Source: Actinomycetes bacterium (GTDB lineage Bacteria > Actinomycetota > Actinomycetes > Propionibacteriales > Nocardioidaceae). Taken from it: a stretch of DNA of 64,000 nt. Numbering within the stretch: position 1 is the stretch's first letter; every line of letters starts with the position of its first letter. The notes under the pieces are model-generated. The model saw only the letters and a program-made list of their open reading frames with translations. It made no database searches and had not been told where the DNA came from. The position numbers and the translations under genes are program-made. Below are positions 6,091-16,021 of the stretch, in pieces. The stretch covers positions 103,925 through 167,924 of the forward strand of contig JAEWXC010000022.1 of NCBI GenBank assembly GCA_023396115.1, in the 5' to 3' direction.

Positions 6091-9000
6091 GTGGGTCACC
6101 TTGCCACCTTCTCGCTGCGCAACCGCGCGCTCATCGCTCTGGTCACCGTCTTCGTCGCGATCTTCGGCGCGATGTCGGCCGGCGCCCTCAAGATGGAACT
6201 GATCCCGAACCTGCAGTTCCCCGCCGTCGGCGTGGTGGTGCCCTACGTGGGCGCCTCGCCGGAGGCCGTGGAGCAGGAGGTCTCCGAGCCGCTCGAGGAC
6301 GCCCTGGCCGGCATCGACGGCCTGGAGGAGCTCACCTCGACCTCGACCTCGGGCTCCTCGCTGGTCCTGGTGACCCTCAAGTACGGCACCGACCTGGACC
6401 GCGCCAAGCAGCAGGTCGAGACCGAGATCACCGGGCTGCGTACGCTGCCCGAGGACGTGGACCCGATCGTCTTCGCCGGTGACTTCGACCAGTTCCCGAT
6501 CATCCAGCTCGCCGTCACCTCCGACGCCGAGGCCGGCGACCTGGCCTCGGCGATCGACCGCTTCGTCGTGCCCGAGCTCGAGGACGTCGAGGGCGTGCGC
6601 CAGGTGCAGGTCACCGGCGCCCCGGTCGACCGGGTCGAGCTGACCCTGGACTCGGCCGCCGCGCAGCAGCACGGCGTCACCATGAAGCAGATCGCCGACG
6701 GCCTGGAGCAGAACGGCCAGCTGGTGCCGGTGGGCACCGTGGACTCCGGCGACAAGACCCTCTCGGTCCAGGTGGGCCGGACCCCGACCTCGGTCAAGGA
6801 GCTCGAGCAGGTCGCGATCCCCGCGAAGGGCAACGGCTACGTGCCGCTGGGCACCGTGGCCAAGGCCGAGGTGAAGCAGGTCAAGGCCACCTCGTACTCG
6901 CGCACCAACGGCAAGGACAGCATCTCCCTGGCGATCACCAAGGTGCCGGACGGCAACACCGTCGACATCTCCCACCAGGTCGCCGACCTCACCGCGGAGC
7001 TGGAGAAGAAGCTCGGCGACAACGCCGAGATCACCGTCGCGTTCGACCAGGCCCCCTACATCGAGAAGTCCGTCGAGGACCTGTCCACCGAGGGTGGGCT
7101 GGGGCTGATCTTCGCCGTGCTGGTGATCCTGGTCTTCCTGTTCTCGCTGCGCTCGACCCTGGTCACCGCGATCTCGATCCCGCTGTCGCTGCTGGTCACC
7201 CTGATCGGTCTGCGGATCGGCGGGTACTCGCTCAACATCCTGACCCTGGGCGCGCTGACCGTGGCGATCGGCCGCGTGGTCGACGACTCCATCGTGGTCA
7301 TCGAGAACATCAAACGACACCTGTCCTACGGCGAGGAGAAGCGCGCCGCGATCATCACCGCCGTGCGCGAGGTGGGTGGCGCGATCACGTCCTCGACCAT
7401 CGCCACCGCCGCGGTCTTCCTGCCGATCGGCCTGGTCGGCGGCCAGGTCGGGGAGCTGTTCCGGCCGTTCGCCTTCACCGTCGCCCTGGCCCTGATGGCC
7501 TCGCTGCTGGTGGCGCTGACCATCGTCCCGGTGCTGGCCTACTGGTTCCTCAAGGCCCCGGTCGGTCCGGTGGACCACGAGGCGGTCAAGGCTGCGGCCG
7601 AGGCCAAGGAGGCCCGCTCGCTGCTGCGTCGGGGCTACGACCCGGCGCTGCGGTTCACCATCCGCCGACCGTGGTCGGTGGTGGCGATCTCGGTGCTGAT
7701 CCTGATCGGCACCGGCCTGCTCGCCCCGTTCGTGAAGACCAACTTCCTGGGCAGCAGCGGCGAGACCACGCTCAGCGTGACCCAGAAGCTCGCCCCCGGC
7801 GCCAGCCTGGCCACCGCCGACGCGGCGGCCCGCGAGGTCGAGGAGCTGCTCGAGCAGGTGCCCGAGGTGAAGAGCGTGCAGACCTCGGTCGGCGCCACCG
7901 GGGTGGAGGCGCTGTTCAGTGGCGGCAGCACCTCGTTCTCGCTGACCCTGGACGACGACGCCGACGCCGAGGACGTCTCGGGGCAGGTGACCCGGGTGCT
8001 CGAGAACGCCCAGGGCGAGACCACGGTGGGCTCCTCCAACGGCTTCAGCCAGCCGCTGCAGGTGATCGTGACCGCACCCACCGACGCCGCCCGCGAGGAG
8101 ACGGCCGAGAAGGTGCTGGCCGCGGTGCGGGGCATCGACGACGTCGGCCAGGTGACCTCGGACGCCGCGCCGGCGCAGCCGGTCGTGCAGATCGGGGTCG
8201 GCGAGAAGGCGCAGGCGGCGGGGATCTCGCCGTCGGTGCTCGGTGGCCTGCTCGGCGCCGCGCTCAACGAGCCGCCGCTGGACACGATCAGCATCGACGG
8301 CAAGCGGCTCGACGTGGTGATGGCCGGCGGCAAGCTCGCCACCACCGTCGAGGGCCTGGAGAACCTGCCGACCGGTCCGCAGGGTGCGCCCCCGCTGGGC
8401 CAGCTGGTCGACGTCGAGGAGACCGAGGTCGCCACCGGGATCACCCGGATCGACGGCGAGCGGACCATCACCATCACCGCCGAGCCCGAGGCCGACGACC
8501 TGGGTTCGGTGACCGCCGAGGTGACCGAGGCGATCGACGACCTCGACCTGCCGGCCGGCGCGGAGGCCAGCCTCGGTGGTGTCGCCGAGGACCAGGCCGA
8601 GGCGTTCATGCAGCTCTTCCAGGCGCTGCTGATCGCGGTCGCCATCGTCTACGTGGTGATGGTCGCGACGTTCCGCTCCCTGGTGCAGCCGCTGATCCTG
8701 CTCGTCTCGGTGCCGTTCGCGGTCACCGGTGTGCTGGTGCTGCTGGTGCTGACCGGGATCCCGCTCGGCGTGCCCAGCCTGATCGGGGCGCTGATGCTGA
8801 TCGGCATCGTGGTGACCAACGCGATCGTGCTCATCGACCTGGTCAACCAGGCGCGCGAACGCGGCGAGTCGATCGTCGACGCCCTCACCCACGGTGGTGA
8901 CAAGCGGGTGCGGCCGATCGTGATGACCGCGCTGGCCACGATCCTGGCGCTGACCCCGATGGGGCTGGGCGTCACCGGCGGCTCGGCGTTCATCAGCCAG

Positions 9001-9240
9001 CCGCTGGCGATCGTGGTGATCGGTGGTCTGATCTCCTCGACGCTGCTGACCCTGTTGCTCGTCCCGGCGCTGTACCTGCTGGTCGAGCGCGGCAAGGAGA
9101 AGCGGGCCGCCAAGCGGGCCGCGCGCCGCGAGCGCAAGGCCGCCGCCAAGGCCGGGCAGGACTCTGGCCAGGACGCGGGGCAGGACGTCGGGGACCCGGG
9201 AGAGCCGACCCCGGCCACCGAGGGCGGCCCGACCTCCTGA
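6091..9240 (+). CDS. RND-superfamily efflux transporter (AcrB/HAE1-like permease)
   Basis: 1,049 residues, full length for the AcrB family. A first membrane helix (about 12-34) and a large extracytoplasmic region precede a cluster of helices (about 335-510); the half repeats with a second cluster near 850-1005. The proton-relay aspartates are visible in GRVVDDSIVVIENI (about residue 396), with the second-half equivalent VTNAIVLIDLVNQ. The C-terminus is a charged Lys/Arg-Ala tail followed by Gln-Asp repeats, probably cytosolic. GTG start with GAGGAG upstream. No membrane-fusion or outer-membrane partner is nearby, as for Gram-positive SwrC-like pumps. Divergent from MarR, which probably regulates it. 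Substrate unknown. Confidence 0.9.
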   Translation: MGHLATFSLRNRALIALVTVFVAIFGAMSAGALKMELIPNLQFPAVGVVVPYVGASPEAVEQEVSEPLEDALAGIDGLEELTSTSTSGSSLVLVTLKYGTDLDRAKQQVETEITGLRTLPEDVDPIVFAGDFDQFPIIQLAVTSDAEAGDLASAIDRFVVPELEDVEGVRQVQVTGAPVDRVELTLDSAAAQQHGVTMKQIADGLEQNGQLVPVGTVDSGDKTLSVQVGRTPTSVKELEQVAIPAKGNGYVPLGTVAKAEVKQVKATSYSRTNGKDSISLAITKVPDGNTVDISHQVADLTAELEKKLGDNAEITVAFDQAPYIEKSVEDLSTEGGLGLIFAVLVILVFLFSLRSTLVTAISIPLSLLVTLIGLRIGGYSLNILTLGALTVAIGRVVDDSIVVIENIKRHLSYGEEKRAAIITAVREVGGAITSSTIATAAVFLPIGLVGGQVGELFRPFAFTVALALMASLLVALTIVPVLAYWFLKAPVGPVDHEAVKAAAEAKEARSLLRRGYDPALRFTIRRPWSVVAISVLILIGTGLLAPFVKTNFLGSSGETTLSVTQKLAPGASLATADAAAREVEELLEQVPEVKSVQTSVGATGVEALFSGGSTSFSLTLDDDADAEDVSGQVTRVLENAQGETTVGSSNGFSQPLQVIVTAPTDAAREETAEKVLAAVRGIDDVGQVTSDAAPAQPVVQIGVGEKAQAAGISPSVLGGLLGAALNEPPLDTISIDGKRLDVVMAGGKLATTVEGLENLPTGPQGAPPLGQLVDVEETEVATGITRIDGERTITITAEPEADDLGSVTAEVTEAIDDLDLPAGAEASLGGVAEDQAEAFMQLFQALLIAVAIVYVVMVATFRSLVQPLILLVSVPFAVTGVLVLLVLTGIPLGVPSLIGALMLIGIVVTNAIVLIDLVNQARERGESIVDALTHGGDKRVRPIVMTALATILALTPMGLGVTGGSAFISQPLAIVVIGGLISSTLLTLLLVPALYLLVERGKEKRAAKRAARRERKAAAKAGQDSGQDAGQDVGDPGEPTPATEGGPTS

Positions 9241-9254
9241 AGATCAGGTGAGAA

Positions 9255-9295
9255 CAACGTGGGGAGTGGAACAATGGGTGCCGCTCCCCACGTTG
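9255..9295 (+). terminator. hairpin after the RND gene
   Basis: Perfect 12-bp inverted repeat CAACGTGGGGAG / CTCCCCACGTTG with a 17-nt loop, starting 15 bp after the transporter stop. No U tract follows, as is common for actinobacterial terminators. Confidence 0.65.
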
Positions 9296-9352
9296 TGAGT
9301 GGTGACGGCTCCGTAGGATTGCGGGGACGACAACGGCTCGTGAAGGAGCATC

Positions 9353-10201
9353 ATGCAGAGCAACAACCCGGTCTTCGCCCGCAGCGAGGGTTTCCAGGCG
9401 CGTGGCCCCGTGGGCTACGGCGACCCCTCCACCTGGGGGACCGGCGCACCCGGTGACGGCCTCAGCCCCGAGGGCTACGGCGCCGGCCCGGTGCAGACCG
9501 CGGAGCGGATGACCATCGACAGTGTCGTGCAGAAGACGGCGCTGACCATCGGCATCACCATCGTCTCGGCGATGCTCACCTGGTTCTGGATCGGTGACAT
9601 CAGCGAGGCCGCCGTCTCCAAGCTGATGATGGCCTCGGCCGTCGGTGCCGGTCTGGCCTTCGTGCTGTCGATGGTGAACTCGTTCAAGCGGGTGATCAGC
9701 CCGGCCCTGGTGATCGCGTTCGCCGCGGCCGAGGGTGTCGCGCTCGGAGCGATCAGCGCCTTCTTCAACGCCCAGTACCCCGGCATCGTGATGCAGGCCG
9801 TGCTCGGCACGTTCGCCGCGTTCGCCGGCACGCTGGCCGCCTACAAGTTCTTCGACATCAAGGTGTCGGGCAAGTTCAAGATGTTCGTCGTCGCGGCCAT
9901 GTTCGGCATGGTCGGCCTGGGTCTGCTCGAGATGGTTCTGAACATGTTCGGCAACGGCATGGGGCTCTTCGAGACCGCCAACGCCGACGGCTCCTTCCCC
10001 TGGATGGGTCTGCTGTTCTCAGCCGCCGGTCTGCTGCTCGGTGTGTTCATGCTGATCATGGACTTCGACTTCGTCGAGCAGGGCATCGCCAACGGCCTGG
10101 AGGCCCGCGAGTCGTGGCGCGCCGCGTTCGCGATGACGGTCTCGCTGGTCTGGATCTACACCAACCTGCTGCGCCTGCTGGCGATCTTCAGCAACGACTG
10201 A
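9353..10201 (+). CDS. Bax inhibitor-1 / YccA-like integral membrane protein
   Basis: 282 residues with an approximately 60-residue Gly/Pro-rich cytosolic N-terminus followed by seven predicted hydrophobic helices from about residue 62 to 278. The order and the closing segments (IMDFDFVEQGIANGLE, then VSLVWIYTNLLRLL) match the actinobacterial Bax1-I family, thought to act as pH-sensitive calcium-leak channels in bacterial homologues such as BsYetJ. ATG start with GAAGGAG eight nt upstream. It stands alone between two hairpin terminators. The physiological role in actinobacteria is not established. Confidence 0.88.
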   Translation: MQSNNPVFARSEGFQARGPVGYGDPSTWGTGAPGDGLSPEGYGAGPVQTAERMTIDSVVQKTALTIGITIVSAMLTWFWIGDISEAAVSKLMMASAVGAGLAFVLSMVNSFKRVISPALVIAFAAAEGVALGAISAFFNAQYPGIVMQAVLGTFAAFAGTLAAYKFFDIKVSGKFKMFVVAAMFGMVGLGLLEMVLNMFGNGMGLFETANADGSFPWMGLLFSAAGLLLGVFMLIMDFDFVEQGIANGLEARESWRAAFAMTVSLVWIYTNLLRLLAIFSND

Positions 10202-10220
10202 TCGCAGCCCGCTGCATCCT

Positions 10221-10249
10221 CGAGCCGCCCGGCACCGCCGGGCGGCTCG
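10221..10249 (+). terminator. hairpin terminator after the Bax-inhibitor-like gene
   Basis: Perfect 13-bp arms CGAGCCGCCCGGC / GCCGGGCGGCTCG with a 3-nt loop, 20 bp after the stop codon. Confidence 0.75.
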
Positions 10250-10361
10250 TGGCGTTCCCGGGGCTGTCCGGCGGGCTCCGGCCCCGGGTCCAGCCGGAAC
10301 CGGGCCCCGGGAGGCCCGCGAGGAAACGGCCCGGGAGACCCGGCCCGGATACGCTCGCGCC

Positions 10362-11750
<1,389 letters not shown>

Positions 11751-11762
11751 GGAGCCGCCGAG

Positions 11763-11791
11763 GGGCACGACCGTGTGCGGTTGTGCCCTTT
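11763..11791 (+). terminator. intrinsic terminator after cbs
   Basis: Arms GGGCACGACCG and CGGTTGTGCCC (11 bp, one G-U pair) with a TGTG loop, followed by TTTACCTTTT: the classical hairpin plus U-rich tail, rare in this GC-rich window. Confidence 0.85.
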
Positions 11792-11828
11792 ACCTTTTGT
11801 TCGATTGGATGATTTTCTGCAAGAACCG

Positions 11829-11856
11829 GACACGTGTCGGGGGTCTCTCCTAAGGT
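11829..11856 (+). promoter_or_regulatory. candidate promoter/operator of the collagen-like gene
   Basis: A perfect 10-bp palindrome GACACGTGTC (11829-11838) lies 12 bp upstream of TAAGGT (11851-11856), a plausible -10 box about 60 bp before the start codon. The palindrome would overlap the -35 region, a position suited to a repressor or activator. Confidence 0.45.
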
Positions 11857-11916
11857 CGTCGACGTCCGGTGGGCCGCCAGTCAGGTGGCCTTCCCTCCCA
11901 ACCAGCAGGAGATCTC

Positions 11917-12711
11917 GTGAACGCAATGCGCTCCCGCACCGCGGCCGTCGTGGCCGGTGCCCTCGTCGTCGTCGGCCTCGGTGCCACCACCGCGACGGCC
12001 GGCAAGCTCGTCGGCTCCAAGGACATCGCCAAGGAGGCGGTGGCCAGCAAGCACATCAAGGACGGCTCGATCAAGAAGAAGGACCTCAGCGCCGGCATCA
12101 ACAAGGCCCTGGGTCAGTCCGGCGAGCAGGGCCCCGCCGGCCCCGCCGGTGAGCAGGGCCCGGCCGGTCCCGCCGGTGAGCAGGGTCCCGCCGGTCCCGC
12201 CGGTCCCGCCGGTGAGCAGGGTCCCGCCGGTCCGGCTGGTGTTGACGGTGCCGACGGCGCCGACGCTGCCGTGAACGTCACCACCGCCACCCTCGGCGCC
12301 AAGGTGACCGTGGCCAAGATCGGTGGTCCGATCAACGACAACAACACCAACCTGAACACCGGCTTCACCCTGCAGCCGGGCACCTACGTGGTGTCGGTCT
12401 CGGGTGCCTTCGAGAACAACACCGCCGCCGCCAGCGACGTCGCCGTCCACCCGCAGCTGTCGCTGTGGCTGGACAAGGACGGCGACGGGGCCTTCCGCTG
12501 GCAGGACGGTGAGGGCGACATCAGCCCGAACACGCTGATGTCGAAGCCCGTGGGTCGGCACGTGTCGGTCAGCGGCACCACCGTCATCACCCTGACCGAG
12601 GCCACCCCGGTCGGGCTGCTGGCGCACGGCTACGCCGAGGACCAGTCCTCGGCCGGCAGCGGTGAGATCGACGTGGTGAACGCGGTGCTGACCGCCACCA
12701 AGATCGGCTGA
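11917..12711 (+). CDS. secreted collagen-like (Gly-X-Y repeat) protein
   Basis: 264 residues. A signal peptide (about 1-29, ending ATATA) is followed by a lysine-rich segment with repeated SKDIAKEAVASKHIKDGSIKK-like units (about 31-65), then 16 uninterrupted Gly-X-Y triplets (about 69-116), mostly GEQGPAGPA, and a C-terminal globular domain. Bacterial collagen-like proteins trimerise through such repeats; the terminal domain may seed trimers, as in C1q/TNF-like modules, which is a guess. GTG start has AGGAG five nt upstream; the ATG three codons later has poorer spacing. A strong hairpin ends the unit. Surface or matrix role is inferred. Confidence 0.8.
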   Translation: MNAMRSRTAAVVAGALVVVGLGATTATAGKLVGSKDIAKEAVASKHIKDGSIKKKDLSAGINKALGQSGEQGPAGPAGEQGPAGPAGEQGPAGPAGPAGEQGPAGPAGVDGADGADAAVNVTTATLGAKVTVAKIGGPINDNNTNLNTGFTLQPGTYVVSVSGAFENNTAAASDVAVHPQLSLWLDKDGDGAFRWQDGEGDISPNTLMSKPVGRHVSVSGTTVITLTEATPVGLLAHGYAEDQSSAGSGEIDVVNAVLTATKIG

Positions 12712-12729
12712 GCCCGCTCCAGCGAACCA

Positions 12730-12764
12730 CGTGCCCCACGTCCCGGACCGGGACGTGGGGCACG
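12730..12764 (+). terminator. hairpin terminator after the collagen-like gene
   Basis: Perfect 15-bp arms CGTGCCCCACGTCCC / GGGACGTGGGGCACG around a 5-nt loop, 18 bp past the stop codon. Confidence 0.8.
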
Positions 12765-12814
12765 CGCGTTGTGGGGTGTGCGCGCCGGGTCCCTCCAGCC
12801 CCTAGGCTGGGCCC

Positions 12815-13246
12815 GTGCTCGCCAACCTGTCCCGCGCCCTGCGCCCCGTCCTGGTTCCCGTCGTGCTCGTCGCCTCCCTGACCGCCTGCTCCGACGGGGG
12901 CGAAGGAGACACCGACATCCACGACGTCACGGTCGGCGAGAGCTTCCGCTACGACGGGTTCGAGGTTGCCGACGGCTGGAAGCTGGAGTCCTACGAGACC
13001 ACCTACGGGGCCGAGAAGGAGGACGCGCCGCGGCTGGTCGGCGAGGTCACCAACCTGGGCGACAGTGCACGCCCGGCGCTGTTCCGGGTGATCTTCTACT
13101 CCGGCGACACCCAGCTGGCGCAGATCAACTGCTCCACCGACGAGCTGGGGCCCGACGAGACCGGCCCGATGCGGTGCCCGGGAATCGGGCAGCTGTTCCC
13201 GACCGAGTACGACTCCGCGCTCGTGGGGCCGATCGAGCGCCGGTGA
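12815..13246 (+). CDS. small lipoprotein of unknown function
   Basis: 143 residues with a type II signal peptide: hydrophobic stretch then lipobox LTAC, the lipid-modified cysteine near residue 25. The mature part has a FxxxxF-type beta-rich region resembling FxLYD-type domains (VGEVTNLGDSARPALFRVIFYSG), which are small extracytoplasmic Ig-like folds. GTG start 6 nt after TAGGCT suggests a leaderless mRNA. It is followed 19 bp later by the TSUP permease. Function unknown; the FxLYD comparison is tentative. Confidence 0.75.
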   Translation: MLANLSRALRPVLVPVVLVASLTACSDGGEGDTDIHDVTVGESFRYDGFEVADGWKLESYETTYGAEKEDAPRLVGEVTNLGDSARPALFRVIFYSGDTQLAQINCSTDELGPDETGPMRCPGIGQLFPTEYDSALVGPIERR

Positions 13247-13265
13247 GTGTGGCGGCGGTGAGCGC

Positions 13266-14078
13266 GTGAGTCACGAGCTGCTCGGCGGCGACACCGGGCT
13301 GCTGGCGTGGCTGGCCCTGGCCGGGCTGTGCGCCGGGTACGTCGACGCCGTGGTGGGTGGTGGCGGTCTGATCCAGCTGCCGGCGCTGCTGATCGCCCTG
13401 CCGGGTGCCACCCCGGTCCAGGTCCTGGCCACCAACAAGCTGGCGTCCTTCTGCGGCACGAGCGTCTCCGCGGCCACCTACTACCGCCGGATCCGCCCCG
13501 ACCCGGCCACCTTCGTGCCGTTGATGGGGTGCGCGTTCGGCGGCGCGGCCGGGGGCGCGGTGCTCGCCTCGTTCGTGCCGCAGTCGGTCTTCGACCCGGT
13601 GGTCCTGGCCGCCCTGGTCCTGGTCGGTGGTTTCGTGCTGGCCAGGCCGTCTCTGGGGGAGAGCACCGCACTGCGGTTCACCGGCCGGCACCACACCGCC
13701 GCCGCGGCCGGCACCGGGCTGGTCGTGGGCTTCTACGACGGTGTGCTCGGCCCCGGGACCGGCTCGTTCTTCGTGCTCGCCCTGGTCGAGCTGGTCGGCT
13801 ACAACTTCCTCGAGGCGTCGGCCAAGGCCCGGATGGCCAACTGGGCGACGAACCTGGCCGCGTTGTGCGTCTTCGTGCCCCAGGGTGCGGTGATGTGGCG
13901 CACCGGGCTGGTGGTGGGTCTGGCCAACCTGGTCGGCGGCTACCTGGGTGCCCGGGCCGCGCTGCGGGCCGGGTCCGGTTTCGTCCGCGTCTTCTTCCTG
14001 GTGGTCGTGGCCGGCTTCACGGTCCGTCTGGGCGGGCAGGTGCTCGGCCTGTGGGGTCAGGAGGCCGCCGCACCGTGA
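13266..14078 (+). CDS. TSUP-family (TauE/SafE-like) anion permease
   Basis: 270 residues with about eight hydrophobic helices in two halves, each half opening with a glycine-rich family motif: GYVDAVVGGGGLIQLPAL near residue 25 and GFYDGVLGPGTGSFF near 155. TSUP members export or import sulfite, sulfoacetate or other organosulfur anions, and some act on other substrates. The gene overlaps the following BrkB gene by a GTGA junction. The substrate cannot be deduced, though several sulfur-metabolism genes are in the window. Confidence 0.87.
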   Translation: MSHELLGGDTGLLAWLALAGLCAGYVDAVVGGGGLIQLPALLIALPGATPVQVLATNKLASFCGTSVSAATYYRRIRPDPATFVPLMGCAFGGAAGGAVLASFVPQSVFDPVVLAALVLVGGFVLARPSLGESTALRFTGRHHTAAAAGTGLVVGFYDGVLGPGTGSFFVLALVELVGYNFLEASAKARMANWATNLAALCVFVPQGAVMWRTGLVVGLANLVGGYLGARAALRAGSGFVRVFFLVVVAGFTVRLGGQVLGLWGQEAAAP

Positions 14079-15193
14079 ACCTCATCGACTCCGTGGACCA
14101 GTTCCAGCGCCGACACCGGGTGCTCGGGTTCCCGATCGCCGTGGTCTACAAGTACTTCGACGACCAGGGCCCCTTCCTGGCGGCGACGCTGACCTACTAC
14201 GCCTTCGTGGCGATCTTCCCGTTGATGCTGCTGGGTACCTCGGTGCTGGGTCTGCTGCTGCGCGGCGAACCCGGCTGGCAGGACGCGGTGCTGGACTCCG
14301 CCCTGGGACAGTTCCCGATCATCGGCGACCAGCTCGGCCGGCCCGAGGGGCTGGGTGGCTCGGTGGCCGGGGTCTCGGTCGGTGCGCTGGCCGCGCTGTA
14401 CGGGTGCCTGGGGCTGGGCCAGGCCCTGCAGAACACACAGCACGTGGCCTGGTCGGTGCCGCGCAACAGCCGACCGAACCCGTTCCTGAGCCGGCTCAAG
14501 TCGCTGGGACTGCTCCTGGTGGCCGGGGCGGCGCTCGGTGCCGTCACCGTGGTGACCACTCTGATCAGCACCTCGACGATCCTGGGCGACGTGCTCGGCG
14601 ACCGCGAACGCTGGCTGATCACCGTCCTCTCGGTGCTGCTGGTCGGACTCTTCCTGACCGTGCTGTTCCGGTTCGCCGCGACCGGCGACCACATCTCCGT
14701 GCGCCGCTCGGCCCCCGGCGGCTTCGGGCTCGCGGTGATGTGGCAGCTCCTGCAGTTGGTCGGTGCCCGCTACGTCGACAACGTCCTGGTCGACACCAGT
14801 GCGATGACCAAGACCTTCGGTCTGGTCCTGGGTCTGGTCGGGTTCCTGTTCCTGGGTGCGGCGATGGCGGTGCTGGCCACCGAGCTGAACGTCGTCTCCA
14901 CCCGGCGGCTCTGGCCGCGGGCGCTGCTCACCCCGTTCACCGACCACGTGGCCCTCACCGACGCCGACCGGCGGGCCTACGCCCTGTACGCCGGGATGCA
15001 GCGGCACAAGGGGTTCGAGGTCGTCGAGGTCACCTGGCAGCCGTCCCCGAAGGAGCGCCGCGACCCCACCTTCACCGATCTTCCGGTGGTCCAGGCCAAC
15101 GGTCACGGGCACGACTGGGAGACGCCGCGGGGTCGGGCCGCGCCGGAGGAGCCCGACGGTGAGGACACCCCGGAGCGGGGCACGGGGTCGTGA
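14075..15193 (+). CDS. YihY/BrkB-family inner membrane protein
   Basis: 372 residues. The YihY domain (about 20-290) has six hydrophobic helices, with the family's TYYAFVAIFPLMLL first helix and a conserved late segment LLQLVGARYVDNVL. The hydrophilic C-terminal 100 residues are acidic and proline-rich. GTG start overlaps the TSUP stop; its own stop overlaps the YigZ GTG, so four genes from 12.8 to 15.8 kb probably form one operon. Former annotation as ribonuclease BN is incorrect for this family; the true role, possibly transport, is unproven. Confidence 0.85.
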   Translation: MNLIDSVDQFQRRHRVLGFPIAVVYKYFDDQGPFLAATLTYYAFVAIFPLMLLGTSVLGLLLRGEPGWQDAVLDSALGQFPIIGDQLGRPEGLGGSVAGVSVGALAALYGCLGLGQALQNTQHVAWSVPRNSRPNPFLSRLKSLGLLLVAGAALGAVTVVTTLISTSTILGDVLGDRERWLITVLSVLLVGLFLTVLFRFAATGDHISVRRSAPGGFGLAVMWQLLQLVGARYVDNVLVDTSAMTKTFGLVLGLVGFLFLGAAMAVLATELNVVSTRRLWPRALLTPFTDHVALTDADRRAYALYAGMQRHKGFEVVEVTWQPSPKERRDPTFTDLPVVQANGHGHDWETPRGRAAPEEPDGEDTPERGTGS

Positions 15194-15813
15194 GCGCCGA
15201 CAGCTACCGCACGGTGCAGCGACGGGCGGAGGCCCGGATCGAGGTGCGGCGGTCGGTCTTCTGCGCCACCGTGGCCCCGGTCGCTGACGAGGCCGACGCG
15301 CGAGCCCTGGTCGAGGAGGCCCGCCGGAGCCACCACGATGCCCGTCACCACTGCTCGGCCTTCGTGCTGGGACCTGACGCGCGGGTCGAACGCTCGAACG
15401 ACGACGGCGAACCGGCCGGGACCGCGGGCGCCCCGATGCTGGAGGTCCTGCGCGGCGCCGGGCTCAGTGACGTCGCGGTGGTGGTCACCCGCTGGTTCGG
15501 CGGGACCCTGCTGGGCGCCGGGGGACTGGTCCGGGCCTACGGCGACAGCGTCCGGGAGGTGCTGCCGCTCGCCGGCGTCCGCACCCGGGAGTTGGTGCGG
15601 ATCGCCGAGGTCGTCGTCGACGTCGGCGATGCCGGACGGGTCGAGGCCGGGCTGCGCGGACGCGGCGCGGCGGTGGGGCCGGTGCGCTGGGCCGAGCAGG
15701 TGCACCTGGAGGTGGGTGTGAGCGCCGACCAGGCCGAGGACCTGGCGGGCTGGGTGGCGTCCCTGACGCGCGGCACGGGTCGGGTGCACCCGTCTGGAAC
15801 CCGCTGGTCATGA
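15190..15813 (+). CDS. IMPACT/YigZ-family protein
   Basis: 207 residues with the UPF0029 N-terminal domain: ARHHCSAFVLG near residue 52, the NDDGEPAGTAGAPML signature around 75-90, and VVVTRWFGGTLLGAGGLVRAY near 98-118. A C-terminal ferredoxin-like DUF1949-type region follows. Eukaryotic IMPACT modulates the Gcn2 stress response; bacterial YigZ has unclear function, possibly RNA or ribosome related. The GTG start overlaps the BrkB stop. Confidence 0.88.
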   Translation: MSADSYRTVQRRAEARIEVRRSVFCATVAPVADEADARALVEEARRSHHDARHHCSAFVLGPDARVERSNDDGEPAGTAGAPMLEVLRGAGLSDVAVVVTRWFGGTLLGAGGLVRAYGDSVREVLPLAGVRTRELVRIAEVVVDVGDAGRVEAGLRGRGAAVGPVRWAEQVHLEVGVSADQAEDLAGWVASLTRGTGRVHPSGTRWS

Positions 15814-16021
15814 CCCCCTCTCGGGCGCCGGAACCCCTCCGATCACGCGGACGTGCCGGTGTGACGTCCATGACGTTGCCGTGTGCACCGGTCCAGTCCG
15901 GCGGGCAGCCAAGGCAAAGGAAGACCAGAACCGAGTACACCTTCTCGTCCTGCGTGCCATCGTCGTTGACCGTCTGAATGGGACCGGGCTCTCGTCCGGG
16001 GGGAACAGGGAGAGGAACAGG

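Noticed and set aside
6004..8892. A 960-codon minus-strand frame antisense to the RND transporter
   Set aside because: Composed of His/Asp/Gly/Leu repeats typical of the mirror frame of a GC-rich gene; the plus strand encodes a full-length transporter with proton-relay residues.
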